Positions 34,949 to 44,532 are shown, numbered from the stretch's first letter. The stretch is DNA of 64,000 nt from Prevotella sp. E9-3 (GCF_022024015.1 NZ_CP091786.1:1612001-1676000); one strand, 5' to 3'. Notes: a model not told the origin generated them from the sequence alone. Translations and numbers: made by a program.

Positions 34949-36110
34949 ATTGGGTATAATTGTTTAATAAATATTTCCACACATAATACATATCTTCGCT
35001 TGTACGTTCACCTTGTACAAGATTGAAATTACGAAGCATTTGGGGCAATGTGTACGTGTGTTCTGGGTGTTTTACCGAGTTTGGGAAGAGTCGTCGGGTA
35101 ATTCGCCGCAAAGGATAACTGCCTTTAGCTGCAACAAGAAACATACGCATAATTTCCTCAACCTTCACCTTTGAATATTGCTCTATAATATAATCTTCGT
35201 CATTCAGGCGCTTGCTACGCTCATAAAAGGGTGTTAGGTCTTGTTTGTCATCATAGCAAAGCACATTGTCTTTAATAGTCACAATGTGATTATTAACCGA
35301 AAAGCCATTATCTGTAATGGTGATTTCTGCGATAAGTCCTTGCCTTGTAAGATTGAGATATTTTTTCTGCCTGGCAAAATGGAAGTTGCCCTGGCCATGT
35401 AACAAATAGGAACCATTGTACCATTCCTCACATCCAATGCAATGGGTATGTTGTGCCGTAATGAAATCCGCCCCACAGTCTGCCATACGATGGAAGCGTG
35501 TCCTCGTTTGTGGTGTGGGATATGGCAGATACTCCGCACCACCGTGGTAAATGACTATTATGAAATCATGCCGCTGTTTTAGCGCTTTGATTTCGTTCAA
35601 AACAATCCACTCGTCATAAACATATGCGCCAGCCATCTCTTTAGTGGGCTTATTGAAGAAAGTCTCTGATACGTTATAGACGCATATCTTTTTATCATTT
35701 ATCGTGATGCTCACATGGCTGACGGGTGGAGAAGAACAACCTTTCTTTGGAGCGATGCCAACATATAGGATTCCTGCATCATTAAGTATATCAAGCGTGT
35801 CATCTATGCCTTGCTGCTGATAGTCTGTTATGTGGTTGTTGGCTAAAGCCAAAGCAGAAAGGCCAAGATTCTTAATACCGGCAATTGTAGCTTTCGGGGC
35901 TTTTATCACAGGCCCGTCTTTTTGTTGAGCTACGGTTGAATCTGTTAGCGCACCTTCAAGGTTGGCTATGGAAAAGTCTGCTTTTGCAAACATTCGGCAT
36001 ACTTCCTTGCCATAAAGTGCTTCGGCATCAGCCTCTTCAAACAATTTGATATTATTTTCGGAGGGGAACAAATCACCTGCTATAACTATTCTGACAGAAC
36101 TGTTAATCAT
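34938..36110 (-). CDS. CapA-family putative metallophosphoesterase, cassette 2
   Basis: The 390-residue protein keeps every CapA motif: IVIAGDLFP, FSIANLEGALTD, LALANNHITDY, IVIYHGGAEYLPYPTP, FITAQHTHCIGCEEWYNG and LHGQGNFHF. It is close to CapA 1 in length and sequence but clearly diverged, unlike the flanking repeats. Its ATG overlaps the flippase 2 stop (ATGA). This cassette lacks an ATP-grasp gene between CapA and GNAT; the gene may have been lost or was never present. Confidence 0.87.
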   Translation of the reverse strand: MINSSVRIVIAGDLFPSENNIKLFEEADAEALYGKEVCRMFAKADFSIANLEGALTDSTVAQQKDGPVIKAPKATIAGIKNLGLSALALANNHITDYQQQGIDDTLDILNDAGILYVGIAPKKGCSSPPVSHVSITINDKKICVYNVSETFFNKPTKEMAGAYVYDEWIVLNEIKALKQRHDFIIVIYHGGAEYLPYPTPQTRTRFHRMADCGADFITAQHTHCIGCEEWYNGSYLLHGQGNFHFARQKKYLNLTRQGLIAEITITDNGFSVNNHIVTIKDNVLCYDDKQDLTPFYERSKRLNDEDYIIEQYSKVKVEEIMRMFLVAAKGSYPLRRITRRLFPNSVKHPEHTYTLPQMLRNFNLVQGERTSEDMYYVWKYLLNNYTQYGK

Positions 36111-37585
36111 AATTGTTTTTTCTGTTTCCTTTTTCTGACTTTCGAAATCATTGGGTCAACGACTGACTTAAAGTATACAAAAGCTTCGGGCTTCGCCAGG
36201 AAAGACCAACCCAGATAGATGGCGGAGTAAACCAACAGTTTCAGGATGCCATCGGGATACATGTCGAGTTTCAGCAAATAGCCACAACCATAGCTAATGG
36301 CCGCAGCAACAATAGAAGCTACAGTAACCGGCATTAAGTCAAACAACTGTCTCCACCATTTGTATCCTATATGCTTCGAGACCAAACTGATATTCACAAG
36401 GTAAGCGAACCACGTGTTCAGGACCACACCTACCAGAAGTCCTTTCATACCCCATAAAATCAAACCACCTACAACAAAGCCAATTCCAACAATTCTTTTA
36501 AACAACGTCCATAGAAACATTGTTCTGCTTTTCCCTATTGCTGCAATAGATTGCAGATTTGCCGATTGTAGGCAATAAGCCAAACCTGCTAAACATAAAA
36601 CTTGAAAATAAGGGACACTCTGTAACCAACGGTCGGAATAAAGCAAAACGAATATTGGCTTGGCGCAAAGCAAAAGAATGAACATCAATGGAAATGTGAT
36701 ATAAGTGAGTGTCATCGTGATGCGACGAATCATGTTGGTCAGTTTTTCCTTGTCATCCTGTGCTTCAGCATAAAGAGGATAGGTTACTTGGGTCATCACA
36801 CTACTAATGGAAGTGGAGGCAAGTTTTTCGGTTCCGTCTGCTTTGGAATAATAACCCATAGTAGATGCAGTGTAAAATCTGCCAATTAACAGACCCTGCA
36901 ATTGTTGCCCGAAGCGATTGACTAAATGGGTCAGGAACATATAGATGCCAAAACTAAACAGTTCCCGAAATGACTTGACAGAAAAAGTCCAAATGGGCCT
37001 CCACTTGATGTAAAACCAGAATATGAGGGCAGGAATGGCGGCAGTAATAATATTCTGGGTTACCAACGCCCAGACACCGAAGCCATGATAGGCCATGAGA
37101 ATGGTTATAATCAGGGCAGAAATGGACGTTGTAATGGTAACGATGGCAAGAAACTTAAAGTTCATCTTCTTGTGCAACTGGTTCCTCTGGATGACATTAA
37201 AAGCATAGATGAATAATATCACTCCCTGCACACGGAGGACATCGCACAAGAGCGGAATATTGTAGAAACGAGCAATAGCAGGGGCGCTGACATAGATAAT
37301 GGCATAGAGTAATACCGACATACCGACGTTGAACCAAAAGATGGTAGAATAGTCCTCTTGTGTAGGTCGCTTCTTTTGTATCAGGGCAGAACCGAAACCT
37401 CCATCGATAAATGCTTCGGCCAACACCATAAATATCATCAGCATACCGATGCAACCATAGTCAAATGGTGTGAGCAGGCGCGCCAAGATGATGCCGGAAA
37501 TAAACTTGATGAACATTGTAGAATATTTCTGCAACACTGTCCAGATCATGCCTGATGCGGCTTTTTGTTTAAGATTCTTTGCCAT
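36107..37585 (-). CDS. Wzx-type polysaccharide flippase, cassette 2
   Basis: The 492-residue polytopic protein resembles flippases 1 and 3 throughout (MAKNLKQKAASGMIWTVLQK start, LLTPFDYGCIGMLMIFMVLA). Roughly its first 110 codons (37250-37585) are almost the same at DNA level as those of flippase 3, and from there it diverges, showing a mosaic structure. The ATG at 37585 is used; the GTG three codons earlier is less likely. It heads the second cassette. Confidence 0.92.
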   Translation of the reverse strand: MAKNLKQKAASGMIWTVLQKYSTMFIKFISGIILARLLTPFDYGCIGMLMIFMVLAEAFIDGGFGSALIQKKRPTQEDYSTIFWFNVGMSVLLYAIIYVSAPAIARFYNIPLLCDVLRVQGVILFIYAFNVIQRNQLHKKMNFKFLAIVTITTSISALIITILMAYHGFGVWALVTQNIITAAIPALIFWFYIKWRPIWTFSVKSFRELFSFGIYMFLTHLVNRFGQQLQGLLIGRFYTASTMGYYSKADGTEKLASTSISSVMTQVTYPLYAEAQDDKEKLTNMIRRITMTLTYITFPLMFILLLCAKPIFVLLYSDRWLQSVPYFQVLCLAGLAYCLQSANLQSIAAIGKSRTMFLWTLFKRIVGIGFVVGGLILWGMKGLLVGVVLNTWFAYLVNISLVSKHIGYKWWRQLFDLMPVTVASIVAAAISYGCGYLLKLDMYPDGILKLLVYSAIYLGWSFLAKPEAFVYFKSVVDPMISKVRKRKQKKQL

Positions 37586-37844
37586 GATATACACTGCATG
37601 ATTTCATTAATGCAAAAATGCTCTTGAGCCTCAACTTTGGAAAGAGAAAAAGATGTGAAAAGAGTTGTACACAAATGTAGAAGTGCTCCTTTCAGGTTGT
37701 TGCAATTTATAGTAGATTTATTATTTAGGTTTCTTATGCACATATTACTATCTATATGGTTGTAGTAGTTGTTTCTTCAATAATGTATTTCCTGATTATT
37801 TACAGTCCGTACACTAAATATCTACTAATATTGCGACAAAATTA
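37586..37844 (-). promoter_or_regulatory. Promoter and leader of cassette 2
   Basis: TAATTTTG on the minus strand at 37837-37844 and about 235 bases of leader match those of cassette 1 except for two substitutions. Each cassette can thus be transcribed separately, although no terminator was seen between cassettes. Confidence 0.55.
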
Positions 37845-37928
37845 CAAAAAAAAATCCATTTTTGTCAATTTATAATAAAAAAAAATAAAGTTTTCCGTTT
37901 TTTTTGATTGGATTTTAGTGTCAATCGT

Positions 37929-38032
37929 ATCATCACGATGACACTTACTTCACAGCCAATTTGCGCAACGGAGCGAATAATGCTCAGTCGCGAAGAGTAA
38001 CTATGCCCTATGATGACTACTTTCTGGTTCAT
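37929..38032 (-). pseudogene. Truncated ATP-grasp gene start after GNAT 3
   Basis: It encodes MNQKVVIIGHSYSSRLSIIR and breaks off after about 35 codons at the same base as the fragment at 34230-34334. The single change K2N distinguishes it. Confidence 0.88.
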
Positions 38033-38034
38033 TC

Positions 38035-38646
38035 TTATAATATTCCGAATCGCTTAACCCGTCCCTTTCCAGGAACCATTTTGTAACGAGTCTTTTGTTT
38101 GAATTTGGATAAATGGAATTTCAATTTGATATACCATGAGGGATAAGGACAACCATCTAACCATTTAGCACGAACTATATTGAAATGATCTTTGTATGCT
38201 TTACATTCTACAAAATGATAACCTTCTTGCTTTGATATTTTAAGCATTCTGGCATTATGTTCATTTGTATCTCGCGTAATAACGCTAATTCCCATATTTA
38301 GAGCAGTAGATTCTGCTATTTTGTACATTGAACGATATATACCTTTACCGCTATAATCGGGAAGTACTGCGCCAAAACAGAGATAACCATACGTTCCTTT
38401 ATTATACCATTTGTTTCCTTGTTTTATTATTAATGCTAAAGTTCCTATTACATGTTGCCCCTCAAGTGCAAGATACATTTTGCCATTATTCTCTACTCTT
38501 TTTTTTATTTCATCTCCTGTAAGTGAAGGGTATGACATAAAAACGCCATTCTCACGATTTTTCTCATGAGCTTTCCAAAGGACTTGATGTATCTCGTCCC
38601 ATGATACCCATTCAGGCTTTTCTATAATATTAATCTCCGTATTCAT
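38035..38646 (-). CDS. GNAT-family N-acetyltransferase, cassette 3
   Basis: The 203-residue protein is a mosaic relative of the cassette 1 enzyme. From GNKWYNKGTYG (about residue 78) to the end the proteins are the same except for one Ile/Val, whereas the first third differs at many positions. The acyl-CoA-binding LPDYSGKGIYRSMYK is intact. The acceptor is unknown; the conserved C-terminal half suggests the same acyl donor and the varied N-terminus a different acceptor (inference). Confidence 0.88.
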   Translation of the reverse strand: MNTEINIIEKPEWVSWDEIHQVLWKAHEKNRENGVFMSYPSLTGDEIKKRVENNGKMYLALEGQHVIGTLALIIKQGNKWYNKGTYGYLCFGAVLPDYSGKGIYRSMYKIAESTALNMGISVITRDTNEHNARMLKISKQEGYHFVECKAYKDHFNIVRAKWLDGCPYPSWYIKLKFHLSKFKQKTRYKMVPGKGRVKRFGIL

Positions 38647-38670
38647 TTCTATATTTCTGAGCGATATTTA

Positions 38671-39756
38671 TTAATCTGGATATTTCGTATTTGGCCTCAG
38701 CCATAGTTCACGAATAATCCTTTCAGTATATTCACCCAACCCGGAACCAAAGGCCGACTGACTTAATCCTGGTTTAGTATTAAATTCAATTAATATAGGT
38801 TCGCCATTCTCCTCTATAGCCACATCCCATCCAATGATATGGAAAAATGGCAGCCTATAATGCAACCTCTTCACAAATTCTATTGCTTTATCATACGAAG
38901 GTATTTGATAGCCTTCTAAACGAATCCCCGTATCAGTCTCTTCAATATTATCACTACCAACCTTCCCATAAGAGAATTTTCCTAATTTACCATCCGAACT
39001 AATTGTCGTACTTAATCCACCTGCGCTTTGATTATCTATTACTTGTCCAGACCGGCCAATTCGGACTACAGAATAGATAATCAACACTTCCATCCCTGAG
39101 CGATATGAAAGGATTCGCAAAGTGTTCAGAGAAGAAGGATTCAGAGCAGCCATATCCTTGTGTTGGTGAACCCTATTTTGAAGCAGAAAGTTCATCTTAT
39201 ATTTTTTGAACAACTGATGGATGGATTTCCCGTCTTTGTCTATAATACCATCCTTTACTGTAATAAGTTGAACACCATTGCCCTTTGATTCTCGTGAGGG
39301 CTTAATTATCACCTCATTCATATTCTGGCAGCGGAGGACGGCTTCTTCTTCAGAGACGGGCTTATCGTCATAATAATAGTAACCGTTGATATTTTTTAGA
39401 AATGAATGCACGATATTTTCACCAGGGAAAAGCAACTCGGTGAAATTTTTGTCCGCAAAAAATGGAGATAATTTTTGGTCATTCGCCTTGGGTAACAAAT
39501 CGCACAAATACAATGTTGAAGGAATGTAATACTTAGAAAAAATTCCATTACGGGAATAGAAATATTCATGTCCATACAAAGGTATCTTTTTCCCTATAAC
39601 ACTGAGATAAAAATCTTGTATCTCCTTTTTCTGCTCTTTTGTTAATTTGCGACGCTCATTGAGATATTTGAATTTTCGGGTTATCTCATGTTTTTTTTGT
39701 CGCATTTCAAGATATTTGTGAATCTTTACTATCAGCTTTTTTAATAATTTTGACAT
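38671..39756 (-). CDS. Sugar-transfer-associated ATP-grasp protein, cassette 3
   Basis: The 361-residue protein shows the ATPgrasp_ST layout: a basic helical N-terminus, NEVIIKPSRESKGNGVQLI (ATP loop), NFLLQNRVHQHKDMAALNPSSLNTLRIL, and IIGWDVAIEENGEPILIEFN with the metal-binding Glu/Asn. It differs strongly from its positional counterpart in cassette 1, so the cassettes probably attach different groups. It lies 11 bases after CapA 3 and 24 before GNAT 3. Confidence 0.85.
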   Translation of the reverse strand: MSKLLKKLIVKIHKYLEMRQKKHEITRKFKYLNERRKLTKEQKKEIQDFYLSVIGKKIPLYGHEYFYSRNGIFSKYYIPSTLYLCDLLPKANDQKLSPFFADKNFTELLFPGENIVHSFLKNINGYYYYDDKPVSEEEAVLRCQNMNEVIIKPSRESKGNGVQLITVKDGIIDKDGKSIHQLFKKYKMNFLLQNRVHQHKDMAALNPSSLNTLRILSYRSGMEVLIIYSVVRIGRSGQVIDNQSAGGLSTTISSDGKLGKFSYGKVGSDNIEETDTGIRLEGYQIPSYDKAIEFVKRLHYRLPFFHIIGWDVAIEENGEPILIEFNTKPGLSQSAFGSGLGEYTERIIRELWLRPNTKYPD

Positions 39757-39767
39757 AATAATATAGG

Positions 39768-40913
39768 TTATTTGTTGCTATTACGTTTCAAAGTCTGCAT
39801 AAGCAAGGCCCTTCTTGCATCATGCGTAAGAAGTCTTAGCAGACGATTGTCGTTTGTAAAATCTTTTCCCACCAGCCTGCTTTTCCAATTATTAAACAAC
39901 AGTTTTGTGCATTCCTTTATGGTTTGTGGATGAAAAACTCTATCAACGATTGACAGTTCTTTTTGACCTAGTGTTTTACAAATCTTGTTTAAATAGTTGT
40001 CATACGCATCTTTATCAGCAAGATAACGGCACAATTGTCTATTATGTTCGATTCTTTCTTTGTCAGAGTCTATTATGAGTCTGACATTGTCAACATTGCG
40101 AGTGTTCAACACTTCCCATTTGATGCTATTCTTTTCAATGGTCATCAACACACATAATCCTTCATACCAATGGGGGCAATTTGCTCTAAACTCGTAGTTT
40201 TCCTTACTGTTGAAAAGAAAGTTTCCGAGACTATAGAAAATGGGCTTGTTTTTATATATCTCCCATCCTTGAGGACAATGAGGGTGTGTTCCAATTACCC
40301 CATCTGCACCATAGTCAATAAAGTCACGATAGCGGGCGATGGTTTCAGGCAAGGGAACATCAATGTATTCAATGCCGTCATGGGGTAGAACAAACAAATA
40401 ATCCGCTTCCTTTTTCGCTTCTATGATGACATGGTTCACTTTCAAGTCATTAATATAAGCACAACCCAACCCTTCGTGGTTCCTCACATTATCAAACACA
40501 CCTGTATAAGCTGCGAACGATAGCGACAGAAATCCTATCTTTAGTCCGTTTGTCTCGCAGACCTTGATTTTATATGCTTCATCGTATGTTCCTGCACCAA
40601 ACGATTGATTCCCTAAAGCGGATTTGGTTTTCTTGAACCCTTCCTCACCCCAGTCAAAGGCGTGATTATTTGCTAATTGGAATAGATTAAAGCCAATACT
40701 ACGCAGGAAATTAGGAGCATCGTCATTTTGGAAGAACCTTTCTCTCACTTGAGGAGGCAATGCACCACTTGGTTTAAGCGGGACTTCAAAGTTCACCACC
40801 TTCAAATCGCACGATTGAATCAAACATTTCAATTCATCAGACACAGTGATTCGTGATGTTGACGGTTTTGAACAGAAATCTCCTGCGAAAAATATTCTAA
40901 TTTGCTTATTCAT
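39768..40913 (-). CDS. CapA-family putative metallophosphoesterase, cassette 3
   Basis: The 381-residue protein is a distant CapA relative: IFFAGDFCSKP, LKVVNFEVPL, QLANNHAFDWGEEGF, LPHDGIEYIDVPLPE, ADGVIGTHPHCPQGWE and YSLGNFLFN. The second motif reads NFE rather than NLE, and HGG is changed to HDG, both seen in other CapA subgroups. No signal peptide is visible. It follows the ChbG-like deacetylase gene after 3 bases. Confidence 0.85.
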   Translation of the reverse strand: MNKQIRIFFAGDFCSKPSTSRITVSDELKCLIQSCDLKVVNFEVPLKPSGALPPQVRERFFQNDDAPNFLRSIGFNLFQLANNHAFDWGEEGFKKTKSALGNQSFGAGTYDEAYKIKVCETNGLKIGFLSLSFAAYTGVFDNVRNHEGLGCAYINDLKVNHVIIEAKKEADYLFVLPHDGIEYIDVPLPETIARYRDFIDYGADGVIGTHPHCPQGWEIYKNKPIFYSLGNFLFNSKENYEFRANCPHWYEGLCVLMTIEKNSIKWEVLNTRNVDNVRLIIDSDKERIEHNRQLCRYLADKDAYDNYLNKICKTLGQKELSIVDRVFHPQTIKECTKLLFNNWKSRLVGKDFTNDNRLLRLLTHDARRALLMQTLKRNSNK

Positions 40914-40916
40914 TAG

Positions 40917-41720
40917 TTATCGTTTTTTAAAGGAATCCTCCCATGATAAGAACTCTATACCTCCTAACTCTTTCAGCATTTGAATTTGTTTCATCATTGG
41001 CTGACGTTCATGTTTAAAATAAGATGGACTGTCATCTAAAAATACACCATCCTTATAATTCGGATGACAATATAATTCAACGACATTATACTGCTTAAAG
41101 GAATCTCTTTTTGAGAGGAAATAATCGATATTTGTCGCTGGTATAGATTTTACTAAATGATTCCAACTTAAAAATCTATAAATTTTGAATCTTCGTTTGT
41201 TCATTTGATGTAATCCCCAATATCGAACGGACTCAATCTTGTATTTTCGTGTAAAAAGGTTTAAGGCAACGGCTACCGACCATGTCAGATTATACCATAA
41301 ATGAAAGTCCACATGCTTATAGTCAGCCTTTCCTTCAGTAACTTCATTGAATTTCTTATACTGTGCAACCAACTCATCATAGACTAGCCTCCATTTCCTG
41401 ATGCAGGAAAACTCTTTTGGCAATCCATGATACTTCAAAAACTTCTGGTCTTTGCAGAAAAATGGGTCTTTTCTCATCGCCTCAGTCAGGGGAGCATCTT
41501 CGGAACCTTCTTGCAGTAGGTTGGCAGATAAGTTGAAATGGAGGTGCAACTTGTCCATATACTTCCCCGCTTTAGCAAGTTCTATGGCCTCAGGTAGATA
41601 TTTTCCTGTAACAATCAGTCCGGCAGAACAAATCAAACCTTGTGTGAAGGAGTCATTAATAGCTTGATTTCGTCTAGGACTTTTTCCGAAATCATCAGCA
41701 TTGATTATTATTCGAACCAT
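40917..41720 (-). CDS. YdjC/ChbG-family carbohydrate deacetylase
   Basis: The 267-residue protein has the family metal-binding motifs: IIINADDFGKS at the start, LHLHFNLSA, YKHVDFHLW and VELYCHPNY. ChbG removes an N-acetyl group from chito-oligosaccharides; relatives deacetylate other GlcNAc-containing intermediates. In this cassette it could free an amino group on a sugar that the ATP-grasp or GNAT enzymes then modify (inference). It is present only in cassette 3. Confidence 0.87.
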   Translation of the reverse strand: MVRIIINADDFGKSPRRNQAINDSFTQGLICSAGLIVTGKYLPEAIELAKAGKYMDKLHLHFNLSANLLQEGSEDAPLTEAMRKDPFFCKDQKFLKYHGLPKEFSCIRKWRLVYDELVAQYKKFNEVTEGKADYKHVDFHLWYNLTWSVAVALNLFTRKYKIESVRYWGLHQMNKRRFKIYRFLSWNHLVKSIPATNIDYFLSKRDSFKQYNVVELYCHPNYKDGVFLDDSPSYFKHERQPMMKQIQMLKELGGIEFLSWEDSFKKR

Positions 41721-41853
41721 AAAATGCTTATGTTTAGACTATTTGTTAAAAATACTTGATCGACATATTTAGATTTATATCGAATCATGGACAGGCATTT
41801 GCGTAACCTTCTCCAATATGTGAATACTTTCCCCAGCATTTTTTAGCTATTGA
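41721..41853. other. 133-base AT-rich gap without a recognised element
   Basis: It lies between the deacetylase and the dehydrogenase gene. I find no TTTG/TAnnTTTG pair, hairpin or ORF worth listing. Confidence 0.5.
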
Positions 41854-43062
41854 CTAACGGCCTTCAGCAAAATCTTGCAGATACTCAAATCTATGAGTCA
41901 GTTGCCCTTTTTCCAAAATCGTTGAACGGTCAATCACATCGGAATGCTCACCTTTAAGCAAGGGTTTGAAAACGTACTCTGTCAACATCTCTCCAAAATA
42001 CTCACTGGCATCGATTGCCAGAGCGTTGGGACAAGTGTCAACAGCCATTACCGTAATATTATCCTTAGACGAGAAGGGCAACTCTTCCTTATGAGTTATG
42101 GGATTGAAGTCATAATACGGTTCAGCATGGGTAGCAGGTCTGATGGTTGACTTAATACTTCCACAAATGTCACAGGTGACGTCACCAATCATTTTAATAG
42201 GCAACTGGTTTTTGATAAAGTCTTCCTGTTCAAGATAAACGGGGGCTTTGGGATCCCAAAAATGACAAGAAATGAAAATGTCAGTATGCTTTGCATATTT
42301 TATAAAATCACTTTCATATTCTTCGGGATTATTGCGGAAATCGCTCCGATTGAATGGCTTGCCATCTTTTCGTTTCACCAGCTCATCGACAGATGCCTGG
42401 TAAAAAGAAAGCATGTTTACAGGCTCGTCACTCATAAACTGCGCGTATGTCAGTTCCTGAGCACGGCATTCGCGCATCCCATAAGTAGCGCCCTGAGCTA
42501 CACGTCCATTACCTGTAATCAGAATCTTCACCTTTGGCAACTGTGCTGTAGCCAAGATAGTACGCATCTGAGCCAACGTGAACTTACGGTCTGGGTTGGG
42601 GAGTAATACACAACCTTCACGGAGAAGATAGCCACGCAAAGTATAATAAACGCCAACCACACCAGCCCACCAACCAAATGCACAGACACGCTCACTATTC
42701 TCATCGACAAGATACTCATAGTCAGAAAAGGTAAGATTCTTTGCCAGCATAGACTGAAGCAACGGGCGATTATAATCCTGCATCTTGGCTATATGGGCGA
42801 AGAAAAAATAATGCTTGTCCGGAATAAGACTCTCAATCTTTGCTTCTTTGATACCGAAAAGAATGTCTGCATCGCTAATATCATCCTGCACCTGGACACC
42901 TTCTGCACGATAGTCCTCATCGGTGAAAGCACGGATGTCGCTGGATTGGACAACAATTCTGTGCTGAGGATACTGTTTATTCAGTTCAGCCACTTGCTTA
43001 GGAGTAAGTGCCACGCGATTGTCCACAGGGGTCTTGGTTTCTTTGATTAAAGCTATTCTCAT
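41854..43062 (-). CDS. Alanine dehydrogenase/saccharopine dehydrogenase-like oxidoreductase
   Basis: The 402-residue protein starts MRIALIKETKTPVDNRVALT, the AlaDh/PNT N-terminal domain signature, and carries VKILITGNGRVAQGATYG (dinucleotide fold), FISCHFWDPKAPVYL and GDVTCDICGSIKSTIRP, which resemble LYS1-type saccharopine dehydrogenases. Such enzymes make or split N-(carboxyalkyl) amino acids or alanine using NAD(P). A gene like this inside a capsule cassette suggests synthesis of an unusual amino acid that the ATP-grasp enzymes attach to the polymer (inference). It is 6 bases downstream of flippase 3. Confidence 0.82.
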   Translation of the reverse strand: MRIALIKETKTPVDNRVALTPKQVAELNKQYPQHRIVVQSSDIRAFTDEDYRAEGVQVQDDISDADILFGIKEAKIESLIPDKHYFFFAHIAKMQDYNRPLLQSMLAKNLTFSDYEYLVDENSERVCAFGWWAGVVGVYYTLRGYLLREGCVLLPNPDRKFTLAQMRTILATAQLPKVKILITGNGRVAQGATYGMRECRAQELTYAQFMSDEPVNMLSFYQASVDELVKRKDGKPFNRSDFRNNPEEYESDFIKYAKHTDIFISCHFWDPKAPVYLEQEDFIKNQLPIKMIGDVTCDICGSIKSTIRPATHAEPYYDFNPITHKEELPFSSKDNITVMAVDTCPNALAIDASEYFGEMLTEYVFKPLLKGEHSDVIDRSTILEKGQLTHRFEYLQDFAEGR

Positions 43063-43068
43063 CGTATT

Positions 43069-44532
43069 TTAGTCTTTCTTCTTCCAGATTTTAAACTTTG
43101 AGGGAATAATAGTTAGAAAATAGGAGTATGCTTCTGGCTTAAATACCAAAGACCAACTTATATATAATATCACATAGACAGCTAACTTTACAATGCCATC
43201 GGGATACATATCCAAATTTAACAGAAAGCCAACACCAAAACTGACAAATGCGGCTAGTAATGAAACTATCGTGACAGGTAAAATATCCAAAATCTGATTG
43301 TACCATTTGTATCCAATATATTTTGACACCAAACTGATATTGACAAACCAAGAGAACCAATAATTAAATACGACACCTGCCAATAGGCCTTTCATGCCAA
43401 AACAGACTAATCCAGAAACAACGATTCCTATGCCAACGATTCGCTTAAACATTGTCCAAAAAAACATCTCTTTGCTTTTCCCGATGGCTGCAATAGATTG
43501 CAAGTTGACCGACTGCAAGCATCCTGCCAGACCTGCTATACATAAGATCTGAAAATAAGGGACACTCTGCAGCCAACGGTCAGAATAAAGCAAGACGAAT
43601 ATAGGCTTGGCGCAAAGCAAAAGAATGAACATCAATGGAAATGTTACATAAGAAAGCGTCATCGTAATGCGACGAATCATGTTAGACAGTTTTTCCTTGT
43701 CATCTTGAACTTCGGCATAAAGAGGATAAGTCACTTGGGTCATCACTACACTAATGGAAAGGGAGGCAAGTTTTTCGGTCCCCGCTGCTTTTGAATAATA
43801 GCCCATAGTGGATGCATTGTAAAATTTGCCGATTAGTAACCCCTGCAATTGTTGCGCAAAGCGATTGGCCAAATGAGTCAGGAACATGTAGAACCCAAAG
43901 CCAAATAACTCCTTAAATGATTGCCACGAAAATGTCCAAATGGGACGCCACTTAATGAAAAACCAAAAAACGAAGGCTGGGATGGCCGCCGATATCAGAT
44001 TAGATGCTACCAATGCCCAAACACCAAACCCCTTGTAAGCCATGAAAACAGTCACCACTAATGTAATTAGAGCTGTAGTTATTGTGACAATAGAGAGTAC
44101 TTTGAAATTCAACTTTTTCTTAAGCTGATTTTTCTGGATGACATTTAAGGCATAGATAAACAATATGAGTCCTTGCACGCGAAGTACATCGCACAGGAGC
44201 GGAATATTGTAGAAACGAGCAATAGCAGGGGCGCTGACATAGATAATGGCATAGAGTAATACCGACATACCGACGTTGAACCAAAAGATGGTAGAATAGT
44301 CCTCTTGTGTAGGTCGCTTCTTTTGTATCAGGGCAGAACCGAAACCTCCATCGATAAATGCTTCGGCCAACACCATAAATATCATCAGCATACCGATGCA
44401 ACCATAGTCAAATGGTGTGAGCAGGCGCGCCAAGATGATGCCGGAGATAAAATGGATGATCATTGTAGAATATTTCTGCAACGCCGTCCAGATCATGCCT
44501 GATGCGGCTTTTTGTTTAAGATTCTTTGCCAT
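43069..44532 (-). CDS. Wzx-type polysaccharide flippase, cassette 3
   Basis: The 487-residue polytopic protein is homologous to flippases 1 and 2 over its full length. Its first ~110 codons are nearly identical in DNA to flippase 2, then diverge. The ATG at 44532 is preferred to the GTG at 44541. As the first gene after the strongest promoter match of the locus it heads the whole minus-strand polysaccharide region. Having three flippase genes in one locus is unusual, since one normally suffices. Confidence 0.92.
   Translation of the reverse strand: MAKNLKQKAASGMIWTALQKYSTMIIHFISGIILARLLTPFDYGCIGMLMIFMVLAEAFIDGGFGSALIQKKRPTQEDYSTIFWFNVGMSVLLYAIIYVSAPAIARFYNIPLLCDVLRVQGLILFIYALNVIQKNQLKKKLNFKVLSIVTITTALITLVVTVFMAYKGFGVWALVASNLISAAIPAFVFWFFIKWRPIWTFSWQSFKELFGFGFYMFLTHLANRFAQQLQGLLIGKFYNASTMGYYSKAAGTEKLASLSISVVMTQVTYPLYAEVQDDKEKLSNMIRRITMTLSYVTFPLMFILLLCAKPIFVLLYSDRWLQSVPYFQILCIAGLAGCLQSVNLQSIAAIGKSKEMFFWTMFKRIVGIGIVVSGLVCFGMKGLLAGVVFNYWFSWFVNISLVSKYIGYKWYNQILDILPVTIVSLLAAFVSFGVGFLLNLDMYPDGIVKLAVYVILYISWSLVFKPEAYSYFLTIIPSKFKIWKKKD

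Larger units (their letters stand above)
37513..38094 (-). repeat. Long direct repeat, copy B (about 580 bp)
   Basis: Near-identical to copy A (33816-34396). It spans the flippase 2 start, leader, promoter, a broken ATP-grasp start and the 3' end of GNAT 3. The flippase side continues as near-identity with cassette 3 for a further ~260 bases. Confidence 0.95.

Noticed and set aside
37546-37743. Leader peptide gene ahead of flippase 2
   Set aside because: A similar frame in the other two leaders is shifted by small indels and ends differently, so coding is not conserved.
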